From Sporisorium sorghi (taxonomy: Eukaryota; Basidiomycota; Ustilaginomycetes; Ustilaginales; Ustilaginaceae), in the NCBI GenBank assembly GCA_023212695.1, contig JALCCG010000001.1, positions 434,001-498,000 of the forward strand: a stretch of DNA of 64,000 nucleotides. Direction: 5' to 3'. The notes under the pieces were generated by a model. That model was not told where the DNA came from and searched no databases. It worked only from the letters and a program-made list of their open reading frames with translations. A program made the position numbers and the translations under genes. This document shows, piece by piece, positions 43,037 through 52,008 of this stretch; the first letter of the stretch is position 1, and each line of letters starts with the position of its first letter.

Positions 43037-43657
43037 ATGAAGAAAACCGCTCAAAAGATAAACTCAAAAATAATTAAACCGAGAATCCTATATTATGGAA
43101 CCCCGGTTATACTGCTCAACACGCTAAATGAAGATCACACCGTTAATATTAGTCCAATCTCCTCATCATGGGCGCTGGGAGAATATATCATTCTAGGCAT
43201 CGGCCTTGGGGGTAAAGCGATTGAGAATCTGGAACGACATCCTGAATGCGTCATCAATATACCGGACCCTTCATTATGGGAGAATGTCGAACAATTAGCC
43301 CCATTGACAGGGAAATATCCTGTTCCGGACTATAAACTTGAGAGCGGATTTACATATGAAAAAGATAAGTTTGAACGAAGCGGATTAACGCCAGTGGATT
43401 CCGTCGTTGTCAGGCCGACTCGTATTCTGGAGTGTCCGATCCAGATTGAAGCCAGGGTAAATCACATTCGAGTGCCTGAGGATTCACCCTTTTTTGCCAT
43501 TATAGAAACGCAGGCTGTGCATGTGCATGCCCATCAGGACATCATGAAGAATGAACAACACATTGACCCAGGCAAATGGAGTCCGCTTATCTACAATTTC
43601 CGGCACTATTATGGTCTAGGCCAAGCTTTAGGCAAAACCTTTCGAGCCGAGACATAA
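43037..43657 (+). CDS. Flavin reductase-like split-barrel protein
   Basis: 206 residues from ATG 43037 (MKKTAQKINSKII) with GGGAGGAACG upstream. It is an FMN-binding split barrel of the flavin reductase/DIM6 group: PRILYYGTPVILLNTLNEDHTVNISPISSSWAL, then IGLGGKAIENLERHPECVINIPDP. A true reductase and a flavin store or redox enzyme are both possible. It is divergent from the ArsR-type gene that probably controls it. Confidence 0.82.
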   Translation: MKKTAQKINSKIIKPRILYYGTPVILLNTLNEDHTVNISPISSSWALGEYIILGIGLGGKAIENLERHPECVINIPDPSLWENVEQLAPLTGKYPVPDYKLESGFTYEKDKFERSGLTPVDSVVVRPTRILECPIQIEARVNHIRVPEDSPFFAIIETQAVHVHAHQDIMKNEQHIDPGKWSPLIYNFRHYYGLGQALGKTFRAET

Positions 43658-43678
43658 GTTCTGTAACTCATGAAGAAG

Positions 43679-43710
43679 AGGCCCGCAATCCATTCACGGG
43701 CCTTGTTTGT
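43679..43710 (+). terminator. Terminator after flavin reductase gene
   Basis: AGGCCCG/CGGGCCT stem with an 11-base loop, followed by TGTTTGT, 20 bases past the stop. Confidence 0.7.
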
Positions 43711-43820
43711 CCTGCGAATTTTGGCATCACTTCCGCAACTAACGGTCCAACAACCAATCTTTCTCGAATAAATATGAGCAATCGCCGCGCCTATAAAGTA
43801 TTCCTCAACGGTCGTCAGCA

Positions 43821-44750
43821 CTAATCCCTTGGATGTCGTATGCGGTTTTTATCCTCCTCCACGCTTGCAATAACCTCCCTTGCAGCTTCAATGAAAGATA
43901 ATATGATCGGTGATAGCCACTTGTCTTTATGCCATGACATCTGTGTATACACGTGCAGATCTGGAATTTGCCATGGAAGAGCAACAAGTTCTCCCCGTTC
44001 AACCTCGGCTTCCGTCGTTATTTCAGGAAGAAAGGCAATACCGATTCCCGAGATTGCACATTGTTTAATGGCTTCGGCACTTTGAAACTCTAAATACGTG
44101 ATACTATCAATGCCCTCTTTCTCAAATGACCGGTCAAACATGGTTCGATAGGGACAACCCTTTTCATTCGTCAGGAACACTTCCCCGTGAAAATCTTCCA
44201 GCTGCAGCACACTTCGTTTGGCGAGCGGGTGATCTGGTGCAGCGAATAAGCGGAACGTTTCTTCCAGCAGCGGTTCCACTGCAAGTCCGCTCGATCGAAT
44301 AGGTTCGTCCAACATGAAGACAACATCCGCGGTTCCCTCAAAGAGCGTCTTCTTGAGCTCTTGATTGGGTACGGAACGGAAGATAAGGCGTACTCCCGGA
44401 TTACGTGAGCGATATAATTGAAAGACCGCTGGAAGCCGATAGGCGCATATAACCTCGTTGGCACTTATCGTTAAGGTGCCGCTCAGATGATGTTCATTGT
44501 CATGAACAACGCTGCGAGCTTCGTCCAATTGGTTTAGAACTCCTTGAATATGAGTTAAAAAACGCTTACCCGCCGTTGTGAGAACGAGCTGCTTGCCCAA
44601 GCGGTCAAAGAGGCGAACACCAAGCTCATCCTCCAATGCTTTTATTTGCATCGTGACGTTGGAAGGAACATAGTTCAGCACTTCCGCAGCCCGACTGAAG
44701 TTTAATGTTGAAGCAACCGTGCGGAACGTATTCAGTTGGCGTAATTCCAT
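43821..44750 (-). CDS. LysR-family regulator
   Basis: 309-residue LysR regulator: HTH MELRQLNTFRTVASTLNFSRAAEVLNYVPSNVTMQIKALEDELG, then the type II binding-fold domain (GTLTISANEVICAYRLPAVFQLY). It is divergent from the MetX-fold hydrolase at 44900. The gap carries a long inverted repeat, a suitable LysR site. The inducer is unknown. Confidence 0.9.
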   Translation of the reverse strand: MELRQLNTFRTVASTLNFSRAAEVLNYVPSNVTMQIKALEDELGVRLFDRLGKQLVLTTAGKRFLTHIQGVLNQLDEARSVVHDNEHHLSGTLTISANEVICAYRLPAVFQLYRSRNPGVRLIFRSVPNQELKKTLFEGTADVVFMLDEPIRSSGLAVEPLLEETFRLFAAPDHPLAKRSVLQLEDFHGEVFLTNEKGCPYRTMFDRSFEKEGIDSITYLEFQSAEAIKQCAISGIGIAFLPEITTEAEVERGELVALPWQIPDLHVYTQMSWHKDKWLSPIILSFIEAAREVIASVEEDKNRIRHPRD

Positions 44751-44777
44751 TATGCCTTCCCCCTTTTACTTTTACTT

Positions 44778-44822
44778 TCAATAAAATTGAATGCTGTTTT
44801 GAAATCCATTCACTTTTATTGA
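44778..44822. promoter_or_regulatory. Long inverted repeat between lysR and hydrolase
   Basis: 16-base arms at 44778-44793 and 44807-44822 (TCAATAAAATTGAATG against CATTCACTTTTATTGA) with one mismatch and a 13-base spacer. Confidence 0.6.
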
Positions 44823-44899
44823 GAGTATAACAGATCTATACTAATCACAAGAAATACATTCTACAAGTTGGTTTTATTTTGAAGGGAGTTAACAACACG

Positions 44900-45919
44900 A
44901 TGGATTATGAGATTTATGATTTGGGTGACGTAACCTTGCAATCAGGAGTAACGCTACCGGACGCTTTTCTTGCTTATAAGACTTATGGAACATTGAATGA
45001 AAAGAAAGATAATGTCATCGTCTATCCAACGGCTTTTGGCGACCAGCATGTCCAGAACGAATGGCTGATCGGACACGGCATGGCACTGGATCCGCACAAA
45101 TATTTCATTATCGTTCCAAATCTGCTGGGCAATGGATTATCCTCGTCACCCAGCAACACGCCTCCACCGTTCGACCGGGCCCATTTTCCGCAGGTAACCA
45201 TCTATGACAACATTACATTACAACATCGGCTGGTAACCGAAAAATTCGGCATTCAAAGGATTGCGCTTGTAGTGGGATGGTCCATGGGAGGTATTCAAGC
45301 CTTCCAATGGGGAGCAAGTTATCCCGACATGGTAGAACGAATTGCACCTTTCGCCGGCTTAGCCAAGACCTGGTCCCACACGAATGTAGTCCTGGACGGA
45401 ATGAAAGCCGCGCTCTTGGCTGCAGTCCACTTCGACTCAAGTAAACTCGATCAGCTGACTTCTGCCGACATGCGTGCCGTTGGTCGAGTCTATGCAGGAT
45501 GGGGCGTATCGCAGGCATTTTACAGACAGGGACTTTATCGTGAGATGGGGTTTGAATCCTTGGCGGATTTTATGACTGGCGTCTGGGAAGATAGCTTTAT
45601 GAAGATGGATCCGCACAATGTCCTGGCCATGTTATGGACAGGACAACATGCAGACATAAGCGCAAACCCCTCCTATAACGGAGATTTCGATAAGGCGCTC
45701 AGAAGTATTCAAGCACTGGCCTGCATCATGCCAGGGAGCACGGATCTCTTCTGCTCGGCGGACGATAACGAATACGAGGCTAAACTTATGCCTAATGCTG
45801 TTCTTCATCCGATCGAGTCGATCTGGGGCCACTTTGCCGGACGCGGGATCAACAGTGCCGATAATCAATTTATCGACGATAATCTAAAACGGTTGTTGGC
45901 GCTTAGTACAAACGGATAG
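44900..45919 (+). CDS. MetX-fold alpha/beta hydrolase
   Basis: 339 residues from ATG 44900 (MDYEIYDLG), with GAAGGGAG upstream. It belongs to the homoserine O-acetyltransferase fold. The catalytic triad is Ser in VVGWSMGGIQAFQ (about residue 140), Asp in GSTDLF and His in IWGHFAGRG. Parts of the acyltransferase GGSMGG and the homoserine-binding RDXS/QPY segments seem absent, so a hydrolase role is equally likely. LysR-controlled divergent layout suggests a catabolic job. The substrate is unknown. Confidence 0.8.
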   Translation: MDYEIYDLGDVTLQSGVTLPDAFLAYKTYGTLNEKKDNVIVYPTAFGDQHVQNEWLIGHGMALDPHKYFIIVPNLLGNGLSSSPSNTPPPFDRAHFPQVTIYDNITLQHRLVTEKFGIQRIALVVGWSMGGIQAFQWGASYPDMVERIAPFAGLAKTWSHTNVVLDGMKAALLAAVHFDSSKLDQLTSADMRAVGRVYAGWGVSQAFYRQGLYREMGFESLADFMTGVWEDSFMKMDPHNVLAMLWTGQHADISANPSYNGDFDKALRSIQALACIMPGSTDLFCSADDNEYEAKLMPNAVLHPIESIWGHFAGRGINSADNQFIDDNLKRLLALSTNG

Positions 45920-45968
45920 ATCATGAATAGCATTGAAGTGTCCTGTCAGGCAGTTTGACAATGAATAT

Positions 45969-45999
45969 AACCCCATCATGAAAACATGATGGGGTTTTT
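45969..45999. terminator. Bidirectional terminator
   Basis: Perfect stem AACCCCATCATG-AAAA-CATGATGGGGTT with TTT beyond; it lies between the converging hydrolase and the 46065-46769 gene. Confidence 0.85.
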
Positions 46000-46064
46000 A
46001 GACTTTTAATTTTGAAAAGTGACACCGACGCATTCGCTAACGCTTCTGATTCATGATGAATCGC

Positions 46065-46769
46065 CTAGATCATCGGAGTCCGTAATATGGATAACAAAAG
46101 CATACGAGGTGATCCTCTCTCCCAGTCCGAATTAACTAAAATCGTATAAAATCCCTGTTCCGTTGGCAGCTGTACTCGATGATTATCCGCCATCATCTCA
46201 ATATACTGTTCTGTGCCGTTGCCCGTATCAAGGACGTTAGATATCATCAATCCGTCAGGCTCCAATCCAGTCGGATAAGTGATGACAAGATTTGATCCAG
46301 ACTTCATGCGAACCGGTGGATACTCGGCTTCAGACACCCATTGTACTACCGGATCGTTCATTTCCAGACATCCATTCCAGCAGGAGTTTCCCTGCAGCAG
46401 CGGAATCTCCTGCATCCATACGCTACCATCCTTATACTCGTGCTCATAAGCAATGGATGGAACGGGTGCCTCTATTTGCTCATCGAATGCTAAGCTATGC
46501 TGTTTGATCGAGATTAATTCCTTGTTCTCATCATAATAAACTTCGGAATGCATTTCTTCCCCTACAAGGCGAAGCGGGACGTAGACGTTTCCGTTGTAGT
46601 TAATTACAGGAAGCCTCACGGTTTTACCGTTAATCTCAAATTTCCCGGATGACTGGAAGTCAATCGAGGAGCTTGCGCCATAAGCGGCCAAGCCGATAAC
46701 AGCTAATAAACCGAACCATATCCATACCCATACATATTTCCGCAAATCGCCCTCCGCGCCCCCTTCCAT
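46065..46769 (-). CDS. Membrane-anchored protein with copper-amine-oxidase-like N-domain
   Basis: 234-residue protein with an N-terminal helix (WVWIWFGLLAVIGLAAYGA) and an outer part. The segment VRLPVINYNGNVYVPLRLVGEEMHSEVYYDENKELISIKQ is the copper amine oxidase N-terminal-like fold, common in Paenibacillus surface proteins. The end has beta-rich text QGFYTILVNSDWERG. The ATG 46769 has GGTAGGGA upstream. It is the third gene of the two-component operon, so it may supply a signal to the sensor kinase. Confidence 0.72.
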   Translation of the reverse strand: MEGGAEGDLRKYVWVWIWFGLLAVIGLAAYGASSSIDFQSSGKFEINGKTVRLPVINYNGNVYVPLRLVGEEMHSEVYYDENKELISIKQHSLAFDEQIEAPVPSIAYEHEYKDGSVWMQEIPLLQGNSCWNGCLEMNDPVVQWVSEAEYPPVRMKSGSNLVITYPTGLEPDGLMISNVLDTGNGTEQYIEMMADNHRVQLPTEQGFYTILVNSDWERGSPRMLLLSILRTPMI

Positions 46770-46788
46770 AGTCAGTCCCTACCATTTT

Positions 46789-47895
46789 TTATTCAGGTAT
46801 CTGCATGCCTCGCGGCAGCCGTACTTCAAAAGCTGTACGAATCAAGCTGCTGTCGGCCGTAATCGTTCCATGATGCTGCATCACGATATTTTTCGAGATA
46901 AATAAGCCGAGGCCTGTGCTGCCCTCCCGATGATTCCGGGATTTATCGCCAGTATAAAACATGTCGAATAGATGCGGCAGTTCGTTCGGATGGATGCGGT
47001 CGCCAAAGTTAATCACCTGAACTACCGCTACTTCTGCTTCAAGGAAAGCGTGAATATCGACAAACTGACCGTCGTTGCCGTACCGAATCGCATTGGTCAG
47101 CAAATTTTCAAACACGCGTGCCAGCAAGTCACCATCACCCGAAATGATCAGATGCGGAGTAACAAACAATCGGGCTTTCAGTTTGTTCTTCTCATAAACC
47201 GGAAGTAATTCTTCGCTTAACTGCGTCAGCAGCTCGCTTAAATCGATGGGTGCTTTTTCGACCGGCAGCATACCGTAATTCATTCTCGTGATTTCGAACA
47301 ATTCATCGATCAGCTTCTCCAGGCGCTTCGACTTCGCGAAAGCAATGCCTGTATAATGTCGAACCTGTTCCGGGGTCAATAACTCGTCCCTGAGAATGAA
47401 ATCCAGATAGCCGATAACGGAAGTGAGGGGTGTACGCAAATCATGGGCCAAATTCAGTATCAGCTGATCTTTGCTGCTCTCGGCAAAATCCCCTCTCGCC
47501 ACCGCTTGCTTGAGCATCTCACCGGTCAGATTGATATCCGCCGCGATATCCCCGAATTCGTCCCGGGACGCGATCGAAACCCGCTTGTCAAAATCACCGT
47601 TGGCGAGATGCCGAATCCCCGCAGAAATTTCATTAAAATAAGCCACATAAGGCTTCGTAAGCAGTAAGAAAAAAAAGACCGCCAACGGGATAAAAAATAT
47701 CAGAAAAAAATTAATGTCCCCGACCGTTCTTATGAACAAGCGGACATAAGCCAGCGGATCCTCGAATTTGACCTGAGTTCGGTAATAATATTGCAGAATT
47801 TTATATAATGCGAACATGATGATGCCGGATATAAGCATGCTTAAGCCGAAGAGCACAATCATTTTGGAGCGGAAGCTTCGTATCAAGTTAGCCAT
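46789..47895 (-). CDS. Sensor histidine kinase (VanS-like)
   Basis: 368-residue kinase. Two membrane helices (about 12-34 and 62-82) flank a short outer loop, then HAMP (ISAGIRHLANGDFDKRVSI), the phosphoacceptor His151 in NLAHDLRTPLTSVIGYLDFI, the N box (ENLLTNAIRYGNDGQF) and G boxes (GDRIHPNEL, GSTGLGLFIS). The sensing loop is only about 27 residues, so the signal is likely in the membrane or from the adjacent anchored protein. It overlaps the regulator gene by 8 bases. Confidence 0.9.
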   Translation of the reverse strand: MANLIRSFRSKMIVLFGLSMLISGIIMFALYKILQYYYRTQVKFEDPLAYVRLFIRTVGDINFFLIFFIPLAVFFFLLLTKPYVAYFNEISAGIRHLANGDFDKRVSIASRDEFGDIAADINLTGEMLKQAVARGDFAESSKDQLILNLAHDLRTPLTSVIGYLDFILRDELLTPEQVRHYTGIAFAKSKRLEKLIDELFEITRMNYGMLPVEKAPIDLSELLTQLSEELLPVYEKNKLKARLFVTPHLIISGDGDLLARVFENLLTNAIRYGNDGQFVDIHAFLEAEVAVVQVINFGDRIHPNELPHLFDMFYTGDKSRNHREGSTGLGLFISKNIVMQHHGTITADSSLIRTAFEVRLPRGMQIPE

Positions 47896-48583
47896 TGAAC
47901 GTATAGCCTACCCCCCAAACCGTTTTGATCAGCTTGTTTTTGTTTGTATCTTCATGCAGCTTTTTCCGCAATGTCCGAATATGCACCATAACCGTATTGC
48001 TTGTTTCAAAGTAGGCCTCGCCCCATACGTGCTGGAATATATTTTCGGTACTAAACACCTTTTTTGGGTAACTGGCCAGTAAGTGCAATATGTCAAATTC
48101 TTTGGGCGTCAGCTCGATCGTTTCGCCGTACAGGGTCACAATCCGCTGATCGGGGTAAATGACCACCCCTCCCGCTTCCAGCGCGGGTTTGCCGGAAGTC
48201 GTCGGTTGACTCATTTGCATATAACGGCGAAGGTGGGCATTCACGCGCGCGATCAGCTCCATCGGGTTGAAGGGCTTGGTCATATAATCGTCTGCGCCTC
48301 TCACCAGCCCAGCAATTTTATCAAGATCGGACGTTTTGGCGCTCAAAAAAATGATCGGCATGTGATGTTGTTCCCGAATTTGCCGGATGACTTCATAACC
48401 ATCCAGCTTGGGCATCATAATATCCAGTATCGCCAGATCGACGGAATGCGTCTGAGCTGCTTGTACCGCCTCCTGCCCGTCCGCCGCTTTAAGGACATCA
48501 TAGCCTTCCTTTTTTAAGTGCAGCTCAATCAGGTCCGCAATTTCTGCCTCATCGTCCGCAATGAGAATTGTAATCCGCTTCAT
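47888..48583 (-). CDS. OmpR-family response regulator (VanR-like)
   Basis: 231-residue regulator from ATG 48583, GAAGAGG lying 9 bases upstream. Receiver: Asp10/Asp11, phosphoacceptor Asp54 in LAILDIMMPKLDGYEV, Lys in DYMTKPFNP. The C-terminal winged helix has ELTPKEFDILHLLASYPKKVFSTENIFQHVWG. It leads the operon with the kinase and the anchored protein. VanR-like refers to the sequence style only; no van resistance genes are nearby. Confidence 0.92.
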   Translation of the reverse strand: MKRITILIADDEAEIADLIELHLKKEGYDVLKAADGQEAVQAAQTHSVDLAILDIMMPKLDGYEVIRQIREQHHMPIIFLSAKTSDLDKIAGLVRGADDYMTKPFNPMELIARVNAHLRRYMQMSQPTTSGKPALEAGGVVIYPDQRIVTLYGETIELTPKEFDILHLLASYPKKVFSTENIFQHVWGEAYFETSNTVMVHIRTLRKKLHEDTNKNKLIKTVWGVGYTFNG

Positions 48584-48592
48584 CGTATCCAT

Positions 48593-48991
48593 CCTCTTCG
48601 TTCACTTTGCAACATTATTGAAACTTGAGACTACAAGCAGGAGGGTTCAGTAATTCAATCCAACAGCTTGTAAGCACCTCCCGACTATACCAGTCTAGTA
48701 GGAATATCTCAATAATCCTTTTAGAATTCTTAAAGAGTTATGTCTAGATAAGTTGAACTAAAGATTCTCAGCCCGAGCATCACTACGAATACGGATTATT
48801 CTTCCGATCGCTGTTGCCCCCAGATTTCTATCAATCTATTTAAAAATGGTTGAAATCCGGGTGCAGTATATGCTTCCGATGCGAGCTTTCCTTTGGAAAG
48901 CTTTCGGGCGACCGCTACCGCTTCTCCAGAATAATTCCGTCTTCTCCGTTGAGGTTCTTCTTTTCATTAGTTCAATCTATATAGATCGTAT
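48593..48991. other. Intergenic stretch without a gene
   Basis: About 400 bases between the response regulator start and the 973-residue gene end. No ORF with a ribosome site is visible. The part 48785-48930 has short repeated words (CTTCCGAT at 48803 and 48869) without an obvious fold. It should contain the promoter of the two-component operon, but I cannot fix it. Confidence 0.5.
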
Positions 48992-51913
48992 TTAATCGCT
49001 ATCCGACTTGTTCGCCTGAATCTCTTCATAAATAACCGGAAACGACTGGCTTCCAAGCAGCATTCTCCGCCCTTGGAACTCATCATACAGATTGATGCGA
49101 ACTCCCCCTCCACTTACGTTTTTGCTGAAGTTGTTATTCACTGTAATGGTGTATGATTTATTGCTGCCGATGGTCAAATCGGTGCCGAGTGTTAACGTCT
49201 TCTCCGTGGATTGTCCGGTCGCGTCAATCATCTCCATAATGAGTTTATGTTCATATTCACCTGTCTCGTAATCGCCATTCCTTGAGAGGTTATAATGAAT
49301 AGCGGTATGGAGCATGTCTTTCCCTTCACTAAGTCTAGCTTCCCCTCTCGTAATGGAGAGTTTATAAGGAAACAATTCCACATTTCCTAGATTCGTTGCT
49401 GGTTGGAAAGCTCTAGGGCTAAGTGCTAATCCCACAGTATTGATCGATCCAATAACTTCCGTTGATTCTTCCCGCTGATCTGTCAACTTTTCGCCTGCTA
49501 CACCTTCGCCGATATACAATACAAGCTGTGAAGTATTCACATTCAGCGGAAGCTTGCTCCAAACGGTAACCAAATTTTTTCCGTTCGGGCCTGTCTTGAC
49601 GGACGATTGATTGACCTCTGCCTCAAAATACTCGTTGTCCGGTGTTTTGTAGTAAGCCACCAGCTGCGCCTGCTTTGATTGACGTGTTTCCTGACTGGTC
49701 ATCTCCAGTTCCGTGTAGATCAAATTGGAGCTGCTGTCCTGGTAAACGGTACTCATTCGTTCACGGACCTCCGCTTTCTTGCCAGGAGTATCGATACGAT
49801 AGGATTCGCCAGCAGCAACCTGGTTCACCACATTGTTGACCGCCCGGGTATTTAGCGACAGAAACCTCGTGACGTCCTCTCCTGAAACTTCCTGCAACTC
49901 AATTCGTAATTGATTGAAATTGTAGGAATACGGTACGTTGGCAAGTACATACATCTCTACGGTTTCATTAGGCGCCAGAGTCGTCTGATCATTCGGAATC
50001 ACGATTTGAGCTGTACTGCTGAGGTCTCGCATATCTGCCTTAACTTGGGCTTTGAGTTCAGGCAGGTGTACGGTTAACGCTTTGGTGTTACGAATGCTGA
50101 TACGGGCTGCAATCTGATCCCCATCTCCCCATGGCAGCCGCTGATATGAGCTCAGCTTTACGCCGAATGTCCCATGGTCGTTCTCGATGACATTCTCTGA
50201 GCCCAGATGGCTTTTACCTTCCTGAGCATAAGGAATTTTATAGTGGGCAGCCGGGAAGCTGATCTTCCCCTCCACCGCAGGCTCCGTTAATTGCAGCTGC
50301 AGCATATTCTGTTGCATGTGCAATGGTACATCTGCACGGAGATCCATCAGCTTCTCTTCTAACGGCTTCAGCGTAACATTGGCGAGTACCTTCGCATTCA
50401 CCGGGATGCTGTAGCCTTCATGGGTGAGGATCGAAAGCTCATAAGCCGGCAGCTTCAATGATTTTTCACCAAGATTTTTAACTCGGAATTGCAGGCTCCA
50501 TTTCCCGGTATCGTTGTCAGCATATACGGAAGCACTTTTCAACTGCGTTTCAATCATAAGATGATGAACGGATATTTTTTTGATTGCATAATCCGCCGCA
50601 GGTACATCAGCCGTAACGGAAGGCAGCTTGAAGGCTTTTACTGGCAGCGTCATTTTTAAAGCTTCATCTTCCTGCATGAATTGCATCGTCATATTATCGG
50701 TTTTGAGTGTGGACGGAACCTCTGCCAGATAATAAATCGTTCGCTTCTGCCCTGGTTGGATCTTGAAACTGCCTCCTGTTTCGTCCTCAGGCACAAGGTC
50801 GAATACCGAGCCGCCGGCCGACTTTAGTTGTACTTTATATCCAGGGTCACTTAGCACCTTCTTACCTCCGTTTGCAACATTGACCCCGACTCTCAAATAC
50901 ACTTTCCCATTATGTTTCATACGCTGCATTTTTTCTGCCTTAACCGTAACAGGCTGCTGCTTCATCATAAGCTTTGCGCTGTTGCCTTTAGCCACGGCGA
51001 TATCCGAAGCTGCCGCAGGAAGTTTAAACGATTGCACCGGAAGATGTATTTTCAATGCTTCGTCTTCCTGCGCCAGCTGCAATGTCATACCATTCGTCTT
51101 CATCGTGGAAGGAATCTCCGCCCAACAGTAGATGGTTCTGCTCTCCTGAGGCTGGAGCTTGTAGCCAGTGCTACCCGATTCGGGCAAGAGTTCAAATATC
51201 GAGCCGCCGGCCGATTTGAGATATGCTTTATATCCGGGATCGCTAAGCACCTCGGTTCCTCCATTGGAGAGCTTCATCCCCAGTTTTATATATACTTTTC
51301 CATGAATTGTATACCTCTGTACCGTATCTGCCTTGGCCGTAACTGAAAGATTATTCATCTTCATCTTCTTGCTCTTGCCTACAGGAACTACAGATGCGTA
51401 CTGGGCCGGAATCGTGAAACCTCCCAGCTTCTTCTCATAAGTGGCGCTGTTAAAATCCCATCCGAATATGGAAACCTTCATTCCGTTTACCTGTGCCGAT
51501 CGTCCAATGGTCACATAGTACGTCACGGAGTGACTGCTGTTCGCAGGCACCGATCTTTTACCAGCATCACTCGTCACAACTTTTCCTTTTACGATGGCGC
51601 CACTCGGCGTGGAAACCTTGGAGAAATAATCGATAAGATCTACTCTGCTGCCACTGTTATTGCTGTAACGAAGCGTGTACGTGAGGATATTCCCGTCAGG
51701 TTGTGCAAAAATATTCATATCTGTCAGCTTCACACTGACGCTCTGCTTCAATGTGACCGAGCCGAGTTGATCCAGTGTGAACATCGACGCGGCTGCAGCA
51801 GATTTGGAAAGGGACGAATCAGCTGCATATGCCCCGTATGTGTCAAAGGCAAAAGATTGACTCAACACCGCAGCGCATAGCACCACTGCCATGTATTTTT
51901 TTGGCCTGTGCAT
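48992..51913 (-). CDS. 973-residue secreted modular protein
   Basis: Large secreted protein: signal peptide MHRPKKYMAVVLCAAVLSQS with an AXA site near residue 31. The mature part is a chain of beta-rich modules of about 120-130 residues. Two are strikingly alike, residues about 181-301 and 311-433 (both contain NGKVY or HGKVY, VLSDPGYK, LKSAGGS, AEVPST or AEIPST, QEDEALK). Others (50-175, 440-560 and later) are diverged versions. No catalytic, cell-wall anchor or SLH motif is visible. It is the last gene of the ABC importer operon, after the binding protein. A surface ligand-binding or adhesin-like role is possible; the family is unknown to me. Confidence 0.75.
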   Translation of the reverse strand: MHRPKKYMAVVLCAAVLSQSFAFDTYGAYAADSSLSKSAAAASMFTLDQLGSVTLKQSVSVKLTDMNIFAQPDGNILTYTLRYSNNSGSRVDLIDYFSKVSTPSGAIVKGKVVTSDAGKRSVPANSSHSVTYYVTIGRSAQVNGMKVSIFGWDFNSATYEKKLGGFTIPAQYASVVPVGKSKKMKMNNLSVTAKADTVQRYTIHGKVYIKLGMKLSNGGTEVLSDPGYKAYLKSAGGSIFELLPESGSTGYKLQPQESRTIYCWAEIPSTMKTNGMTLQLAQEDEALKIHLPVQSFKLPAAASDIAVAKGNSAKLMMKQQPVTVKAEKMQRMKHNGKVYLRVGVNVANGGKKVLSDPGYKVQLKSAGGSVFDLVPEDETGGSFKIQPGQKRTIYYLAEVPSTLKTDNMTMQFMQEDEALKMTLPVKAFKLPSVTADVPAADYAIKKISVHHLMIETQLKSASVYADNDTGKWSLQFRVKNLGEKSLKLPAYELSILTHEGYSIPVNAKVLANVTLKPLEEKLMDLRADVPLHMQQNMLQLQLTEPAVEGKISFPAAHYKIPYAQEGKSHLGSENVIENDHGTFGVKLSSYQRLPWGDGDQIAARISIRNTKALTVHLPELKAQVKADMRDLSSTAQIVIPNDQTTLAPNETVEMYVLANVPYSYNFNQLRIELQEVSGEDVTRFLSLNTRAVNNVVNQVAAGESYRIDTPGKKAEVRERMSTVYQDSSSNLIYTELEMTSQETRQSKQAQLVAYYKTPDNEYFEAEVNQSSVKTGPNGKNLVTVWSKLPLNVNTSQLVLYIGEGVAGEKLTDQREESTEVIGSINTVGLALSPRAFQPATNLGNVELFPYKLSITRGEARLSEGKDMLHTAIHYNLSRNGDYETGEYEHKLIMEMIDATGQSTEKTLTLGTDLTIGSNKSYTITVNNNFSKNVSGGGVRINLYDEFQGRRMLLGSQSFPVIYEEIQANKSDSD
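50615..50983 (-). repeat. Module repeat B in the 973-residue gene
   Basis: Codes residues about 311-433. It matches repeat A (51013-51373) along its length in protein sequence and in parts in DNA (for example GCTTCATCTTCCTGC here against GCTTCGTCTTCCTGC), so duplication within the gene is recent compared with the other modules. Confidence 0.75.
51013..51373 (-). repeat. Module repeat A in the 973-residue gene
   Basis: Codes residues about 181-301; partner of repeat B. Confidence 0.75.
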
Positions 51914-52008
51914 AAATGTACCTCCCGATAAAAAAATCTATATTTCGCTTTCCCTCTTCTGTGAAATAGGAAGCAGCGCACGTATGTGGGCTGCTTCCTG
52001 TCATCTTC

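Noticed and set aside
44900..45919. metX (homoserine O-acetyltransferase) gene name
   Set aside because: Fold and triad agree, but substrate motifs are not clear and the LysR context is not that of methionine synthesis.
46789..48583. Glycopeptide resistance two-component system VanRS
   Set aside because: Only the regulator style is similar; no vanHAX-like genes are nearby.
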